From Mucilaginibacter sp. SG564 (lineage in GTDB: Bacteria; Bacteroidota; Bacteroidia; Sphingobacteriales; Sphingobacteriaceae), in assembly GCF_013149275.1 (NCBI RefSeq), contig NZ_JABGNA010000012.1, positions 62,001-126,000 of the forward strand: a stretch of DNA of 64,000 nt, given 5' to 3'. This document shows, in pieces, positions 60,228 to 64,000 of this stretch; the first letter of the stretch is position 1, and every line of letters starts with the position of its first letter. The notes beneath the pieces are model-generated. The model was given only the letters and a program-made list of their open reading frames with translations. It was not told where the DNA came from and did not search any database. The position numbers and the translations under genes are program-made.

Positions 60228-61325
60228 ATGAACGAGTTTACCTTAGGTGTTGAAGAAGAATTTATGGTGATTGATCCCGTGACCAGGGAATTAAAATCGC
60301 ATGAGCAAAAAATTGTGGATAGCGCGCAAAAGATCCACGAGGATCAGGTAAAGGCCGAAATGCACCAGGCCGTAGTGGAGGTGGGCACGCATATTTGCCA
60401 TAACACCCAGGAAGCCCGTCAGGAGGTAAGCAAGCTGCGAACCACGGTGGCCCAATTGGCCGGCGATATTGGTTTACGTATTGGTGCAGCGGGCACACAT
60501 CCGTTTTCGCACTGGCAGCATCAGCTGATCACCGATCATCCGCGTTATTTTGAAATTGTGGACGAAATGCAGGAAGCCGCCCGCTCCAATCTTATTTTTG
60601 GTTTGCATGTACATGTAGGCATCCAGTCGCGCGATATGGCTATCCATATAGCCAACCAGGTTAGGTATTTTCTGCCGCATGTTTTTGCCTTGTCAACCAA
60701 CTCTCCTTTTTGGGAAGGGCGCAATACTGGGTTCAGATCCTTCCGTACCAAGGTGTTTGATAAGTTTCCGCGTACCGGCATCCCCGATTCTTTCAGCAGT
60801 ATTGAAGAGTATGACAGCTATATTAAGCTGCTGGTAAAAACCAATTGTATTGATAATGCCAAAAAGATCTGGTGGGACATCCGCGTGCACCCCTTCTTCG
60901 AAACCATCGAATTCCGCATTTGCGATTGCCCCATGCTGGTTGATGAAACCATCGCCTTTACCGCCCTGTTCCAGGCCCTGTGCGCCAAACTGTATAAGCT
61001 ACGGCAGCAGAACATGAAGTTCATCACTTATTCACGTGCGCTCATCAACGAAAATAAATGGCGCGCGGCCCGATATGGCATCGATGGTAAAATGATCGAC
61101 TTTGGCAAAGAAATGGAAGTAAATACCCGTTCGCTGGTATTGGAGCTACTTGATTTTGTGGATGACGTGGTGGACGAATTAGGCTCGCGCGATGATCTGC
61201 AATATGTGCACAAAATACTGGAACACGGCACCGGCGCCGACAGGCAGTTAGCCGTTTACCAACAAAACAGTAGCTTTGTAGACGTGGTAGATTATATTAC
61301 TTCGCAAACTTTAAAGGGGTTATGA
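60228..61325 (+). CDS. Carboxylate-amine ligase, GCS2/YbdK family
   Basis: 365 residues of the glutamate-cysteine ligase type 2 family. The N-terminal FTLGVEEEFMVIDPVTREL holds the metal-binding Glu cluster. LIFGLHVHVGIQSRDMAIHIANQ and ALSTNSPFWEGRNTGFRSFRTKVF hold the core, and the later VHPFFETIEFRICDCPM completes the active site. E. coli YbdK has weak gamma-glutamylcysteine synthetase activity; the true product in Bacteroidota is unknown. It lies between an ATP-grasp ligase and a glutamine amidotransferase. Confidence 0.9.
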   Translation: MNEFTLGVEEEFMVIDPVTRELKSHEQKIVDSAQKIHEDQVKAEMHQAVVEVGTHICHNTQEARQEVSKLRTTVAQLAGDIGLRIGAAGTHPFSHWQHQLITDHPRYFEIVDEMQEAARSNLIFGLHVHVGIQSRDMAIHIANQVRYFLPHVFALSTNSPFWEGRNTGFRSFRTKVFDKFPRTGIPDSFSSIEEYDSYIKLLVKTNCIDNAKKIWWDIRVHPFFETIEFRICDCPMLVDETIAFTALFQALCAKLYKLRQQNMKFITYSRALINENKWRAARYGIDGKMIDFGKEMEVNTRSLVLELLDFVDDVVDELGSRDDLQYVHKILEHGTGADRQLAVYQQNSSFVDVVDYITSQTLKGL

Positions 61326-61393
61326 CCCCACGGCCTTAGCAGAGCGTAATAGACTATAAAAAGGTATAACGAAAGAATAACACAAAGAGGGCT

Positions 61394-61465
61394 GTCACCC
61401 TGAGCCCCGTCGAAGGGTAGAGCGCAGAGGCCTGCCCACCATTCTTCGACGGCGCTCAGTATGAC
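61394..61465. repeat. 'GTCACCCTGAGC' palindromic repeat, copy 1
   Basis: The left arm GTCACCCTGAGCCCCGTCGA (61394-61417) is inverted in the right arm CTTCGACGGCGCTCAGTATG (61444-61465). A related element is at 62540-62608. It lies between the GCS2 and amidotransferase genes. Confidence 0.85.
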
Positions 61466-61535
61466 ATCCTTTTGGGGATAGCTGCCAATGGCTACTACTC
61501 AAAGGAGCGGGCTTAACAAATTATAAAAGAACAAA

Positions 61536-62369
61536 ATGACAACAAAACCGGAAATCAAAGTAGCAATACTCGACTTATATGATGGGATAGCCAATGAGGG
61601 AATGCGTGGTTTCCAGGAAATTTTGAATAGATATAAAGCACAGCACGAGCTTAATTTAAGTTACCAGATATTTGATGTACGCAGGCGCTGTGAGATGCCG
61701 GGCACCAATTTCGACATCTATATTTCAAGCGGAGGCCCGGGCGATCCGCTGATATCCGAAGGCACCGAATGGGAGAAAAAATATTTCAGGCTGATAGAAA
61801 AACTGGAAGATCATAACCTCTCCAACACTACCGATAAAAAGCATACCCTGTTTGTGTGTCACTCGTTCCAGTTAATGTGCCGCCATTATAAACTGGGCGA
61901 TATCAATATGCGCCGTTCGCCATCATTTGGGGTGCTGCCGGTTAACCAAACCGCTGCAGGCGCACATGAACCTGTTTTTGAGGGCTTGGGCGATCCATTT
62001 TATGCAGTCGACTCCCGCAGTTGGCAGGTAATCAACCCTAATGAAAAACGTTTCCAGGAACTGGGTATGCAGCTGGTAGCCATTGAAAAAGAGCGCCCGC
62101 ATGTTGATCTGCCCCGTGCCATGATGGCCATCCGTTATAACGATTACTTTTTCGCTACCCAATTTCACCCCGAGGCTGATGCCGGCGGTATAAAAGCCAT
62201 GTTGTTGCGAGATGAAAAAAAGCAGGAAGTGATCAATGAGCATGGCGAAGTAAAATATCGCGAAATGCTTGACCGACTGGACGATCCCGACAAAATAACC
62301 CATACCCAACGTACCCTGATCCCCAATTTCCTTGATCAGGCGGTGATGAGTTTGCAGGGGGTAGAGTAG
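61536..62369 (+). CDS. Class I glutamine amidotransferase (GATase1) domain protein
   Basis: 277 residues. It has the GATase1 fold with IYISSGGPGDPL as the oxyanion strand. The nucleophile is Cys108 in LFVCHSFQLMC, and the catalytic pair is His211 and Glu213 in FATQFHPEAD. The elbow reads C-H-S-F-Q instead of the usual C-x-G-x-Q, so glutaminase activity needs testing. It may supply ammonia to, or cleave gamma-glutamyl products of, the neighbouring ligases. The last 55 residues form a helical extension of unknown role. Confidence 0.85.
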   Translation: MTTKPEIKVAILDLYDGIANEGMRGFQEILNRYKAQHELNLSYQIFDVRRRCEMPGTNFDIYISSGGPGDPLISEGTEWEKKYFRLIEKLEDHNLSNTTDKKHTLFVCHSFQLMCRHYKLGDINMRRSPSFGVLPVNQTAAGAHEPVFEGLGDPFYAVDSRSWQVINPNEKRFQELGMQLVAIEKERPHVDLPRAMMAIRYNDYFFATQFHPEADAGGIKAMLLRDEKKQEVINEHGEVKYREMLDRLDDPDKITHTQRTLIPNFLDQAVMSLQGVE

Positions 62370-62399
62370 TAAATAATCTCAAAATAATTATTCCATTTT

Positions 62400-62487
62400 G
62401 TCATTTCGAACGAGGTACGAGGAGAAATCTTGTACAATTGGCATATCTCGTGTATAAGATCTCTTCTCGTACCTCGTTCGAGATGAC
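62400..62487. repeat. 'GTCATTTCGAACGAGG' palindromic repeat, copy 2
   Basis: The left arm GTCATTTCGAACGAGGTACG (62400-62430) and right arm (62456-62487, ending CTCGTTCGAGATGAC) are almost perfect inverted copies of each other and of the element at 48535. Confidence 0.9.
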
Positions 62488-62539
62488 AGTTTAACTTTTG
62501 CTGTGTTAGGGGACAATTTATACAATGCCTAAAAAGCCT

Positions 62540-62608
62540 GTCACTCTGAGCTCGTCTAAGCACGCGCGCAGAGCCCCTACCACCATGCTTCGACGGGCTC
62601 AGCATGAC
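62540..62608. repeat. 'GTCACCCTGAGC' palindromic repeat, copy 2
   Basis: The left arm GTCACTCTGAGCTCGTCTAA (62540-62561) is inverted in the right arm GCTTCGACGGGCTCAGCATG (62587-62608). It lies in the gap before the FadR-type regulator; no gene is seen in 62370-62734. Confidence 0.85.
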
Positions 62609-62674
62609 ACCTCCTCTTAGGCTCTGTCTCTCCCCTTCAATTCCCACCTCCATCACACTAATGTCAAAAATATT

Positions 62675-62714
62675 TTTAAACATCATATGTTTAAATAAAA
62701 ACATCATACCTTTA
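62675..62714 (+). promoter_or_regulatory. Palindromic operator and near-consensus -7 box of the FadR-type gene
   Basis: TTTAAACAT (62675-62683) and ATGTTTAAA (62687-62695) are perfect 9-bp inverted arms around CAT. A partial repeat, AAAACATCAT (62698-62707), follows. TACCTTTA (62707-62714) differs from TAnnTTTG at one base and lies 20 bp before the start codon. The layout fits autoregulation. Confidence 0.5.
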
Positions 62715-62734
62715 CATATCAAATCATCAGCGAT

Positions 62735-63388
62735 ATGGATAAGAAAGAAACCCTCGGCAGCCGCGTAATCAATCAGATCAGGAATGATATAGCGCAGGGC
62801 AAATTTAAGCTCAACGAAAAAATACCTGCCGAGCCCGAATTGATGCAGCTGTATGGCGTGGGCCGTTCCACCATCCGCGAAGCCATTAAAACCCTGGCTA
62901 CCGCCGGCATACTCAAAGTACAGCAGGGCTCCGGAACATTCGTCAACTCCGTTATAAGGGAGCAAACTATTGAGCAGCGCTTAAAAAATGCCGACTTCGA
63001 CCAGATTAATGCCGTGCGGATATTATTGGAGGGCGAGATAGTCCGCCTGGCAGCACAAAACCGATCTGAAGCACACATAGCGCAAATTGAGCAATCTCTG
63101 GAAAAAAGAAAACAGGCTATCCAGTCAGAACAACGCCAGGCCTGTGTTGATGCCGACATCGCTTTTCACATGGCCATAGCCCAGGCTTCATTAAACAACG
63201 TACTGGCCGATTTATATGAAAGTTTCACCCTCATCATCCGCGATTTCTTCTCCAAACGCGAAGCACAAGGCATCAGTCATTTTGCCATGAGCCATCACCT
63301 GCATGAGCAGCTATTTAAGGCTATCAAAGCCAAAAAGGTAAAACAAGCCGAGCAACTGATACAGCAAATTTTAAATAATAATTATTAA
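62735..63388 (+). CDS. FadR-subfamily GntR transcriptional regulator
   Basis: 217 residues. The N-terminal GntR winged helix (about 10-75) has IAQGKFKLNEKIPAEPELMQLYGVGRSTIREAIKTLATAGIL and the wing QQGSGTFV. The C-terminal all-helical FCD domain (about 90-215) binds an effector; His residues in AFHMAIA and SHHLHEQLF fit its metal site. Only 11 bp separate it from the TauE/SafE gene, so it probably controls that exporter. A palindrome upstream is a candidate self-operator. Confidence 0.92.
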   Translation: MDKKETLGSRVINQIRNDIAQGKFKLNEKIPAEPELMQLYGVGRSTIREAIKTLATAGILKVQQGSGTFVNSVIREQTIEQRLKNADFDQINAVRILLEGEIVRLAAQNRSEAHIAQIEQSLEKRKQAIQSEQRQACVDADIAFHMAIAQASLNNVLADLYESFTLIIRDFFSKREAQGISHFAMSHHLHEQLFKAIKAKKVKQAEQLIQQILNNNY

Positions 63389-63399
63389 TACCATATATC

Positions 63400-64000
63400 A
63401 TGACTATTATAACATTCACCCTCATCTTACTGGCAGGAGCCTACCTGGCCGGTTTGGTTGGCTCACTCACCGGCCTTGGCGGCGGCGTAGTGGTAATTCC
63501 ATTGCTTACCCTCGTATTTCATGTAGATATCCGCTACGCCATCGGCGCGGCTTTACTGGCATCTATCGCCAACTCATCGGGTGCGGCAAGCGCGTACATT
63601 AAAGAGGGTATCACCAATATCCGTTTAGGCATGTTCCTGGAAATTGCCACTACTGTGGGGGCAGTTGGCGGAGCCATTATCGCCGTATACACACCTACCA
63701 ATACCATAGCCATTCTTTTTGGGGCTATCCTGTTATTTTCGGCAGCTATGACCCTCCGCAAAAAGAACATGGAAGCCTTAACCGAAGGCAGCACGCTATC
63801 CTACAAATTAAAACTCAACAGCAGCTATCCTACTAAAGATGGCGAGGTGGAATACAAATTAAAAAACGTAGGGGCGGGTTTTTCTATCATGACCCTGGCC
63901 GGCGTTCTGTCGGGACTTTTAGGCATTGGTTCCGGGGCCTTAAAAGTTTTGGCTATGGATTCGGCTATGCACATACCTTTTAAGGTGAGCACCACTACCA
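63400..64000 (+). CDS. TauE/SafE family permease (partial, 3' end off the right edge)
   Basis: 200 codons are visible from ATG 63400-63402. Four to five membrane helices are seen. The first TauE repeat has LAGLVGSLTGLGGGVVVIPLL, and the second repeat has VLSGLLGIGSGALKVLAM, the duplicated family signature. Members transport anions such as sulfite, sulfoacetate or taurine-related sulfonates across the inner membrane. The substrate here is unknown. It is co-directional with and 11 bp after the FadR-type regulator. Confidence 0.9.
   Translation, partial: MTIITFTLILLAGAYLAGLVGSLTGLGGGVVVIPLLTLVFHVDIRYAIGAALLASIANSSGAASAYIKEGITNIRLGMFLEIATTVGAVGGAIIAVYTPTNTIAILFGAILLFSAAMTLRKKNMEALTEGSTLSYKLKLNSSYPTKDGEVEYKLKNVGAGFSIMTLAGVLSGLLGIGSGALKVLAMDSAMHIPFKVSTTT

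Noticed and set aside
62336..62965. 209-codon minus-strand open frame over the repeats and the start of the FadR-type gene
   Set aside because: It spans two palindromes and the antisense of a clear GntR gene, with repeat-derived residues in the middle.

Overview
The window reads as chromosome of a Bacteroidota bacterium, most likely a Sphingobacteriaceae member such as Mucilaginibacter or Pedobacter. This rests on the gene content (DUF4292, DUF3108, DUF3109, DUF2480, DUF4834 and DUF6427 families, TatA-type pairs, a RemB/Wzi-like outer-membrane protein) and on repeated matches to the Bacteroidota -7 promoter element TAnnTTTG close to start codons. No rRNA, tRNA, CRISPR array, transposase or prophage gene was seen. 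Taxonomy is inference from these features, not from a search.

Layout. 1-6.0 kb (minus): malic enzyme (cut by the left edge), a LysM lytic transglycosylase, gatA, and two TatA/B-type genes. 6.05-11.85 kb (minus): a tight operon of flippase, dut, TPR protein, DUF4292 lipoprotein and an EnvC-like amidase activator. 11.9-19.5 kb: acylphosphatase, amidohydrolase, rlmN-comF-GT87 (plus), a 5'-truncated hybrid histidine kinase, glyA and scpA. 19.7-24.4 kb: dxs, then gmd with a RemB/Wzi-like protein. 24.6-34.9 kb (minus): DUF3108-DUF3109, DUF2480, a PpiD-like chaperone, lptC, an OMP, coaX, purQ, DUF6427 and a glycosyltransferase. 35-39.9 kb: an LpxH-like phosphoesterase, a small membrane peptide, DinB, a YjjG-type nucleotidase, upp, and a GNAT-MarR operon with an evident operator. 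40.5-46 kb (plus): uvrB, two small membrane proteins and a YfhO protein. 46-53.4 kb: a polysaccharide cluster of four glycosyltransferases, a methyltransferase and a second flippase. 53.8-57 kb: a six-repeat PLL-type lectin lipoprotein and typA. 57-62.4 kb: an unusual set of two esterases, an ATP-grasp ligase with a histone-like tail, a GCS2-family carboxylate-amine ligase and a class I glutamine amidotransferase. 62.7-64 kb: a FadR-type regulator and the start of a TauE/SafE permease.

Two things stand out. First, the 57-62 kb group looks like a small pathway that makes and trims an amide-linked metabolite or protein modification; its substrate is unknown. Second, the intergenic DNA is unusually rich in imperfect palindromes. 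Many are 70-150 bp and share one architecture, in which each arm is a tandem of a degenerate ~8-11 bp word, but the word differs from locus to locus. Some recur up to six times, some are nested in others, and several supply the start or stop codon of a neighbouring gene. In addition, two ~220-bp AT-rich elements, each next to a GC-rich hairpin, sit upstream of uvrB and of a glycosyltransferase in the same relative orientation.

Genes co-operate mainly in envelope biogenesis (LptC, LpxH-like enzyme, flippases, glycosyltransferases, gmd, EnvC-like protein, PpiD, Tat) and in core metabolism (dxs, glyA, purQ, coaX, upp, dut).
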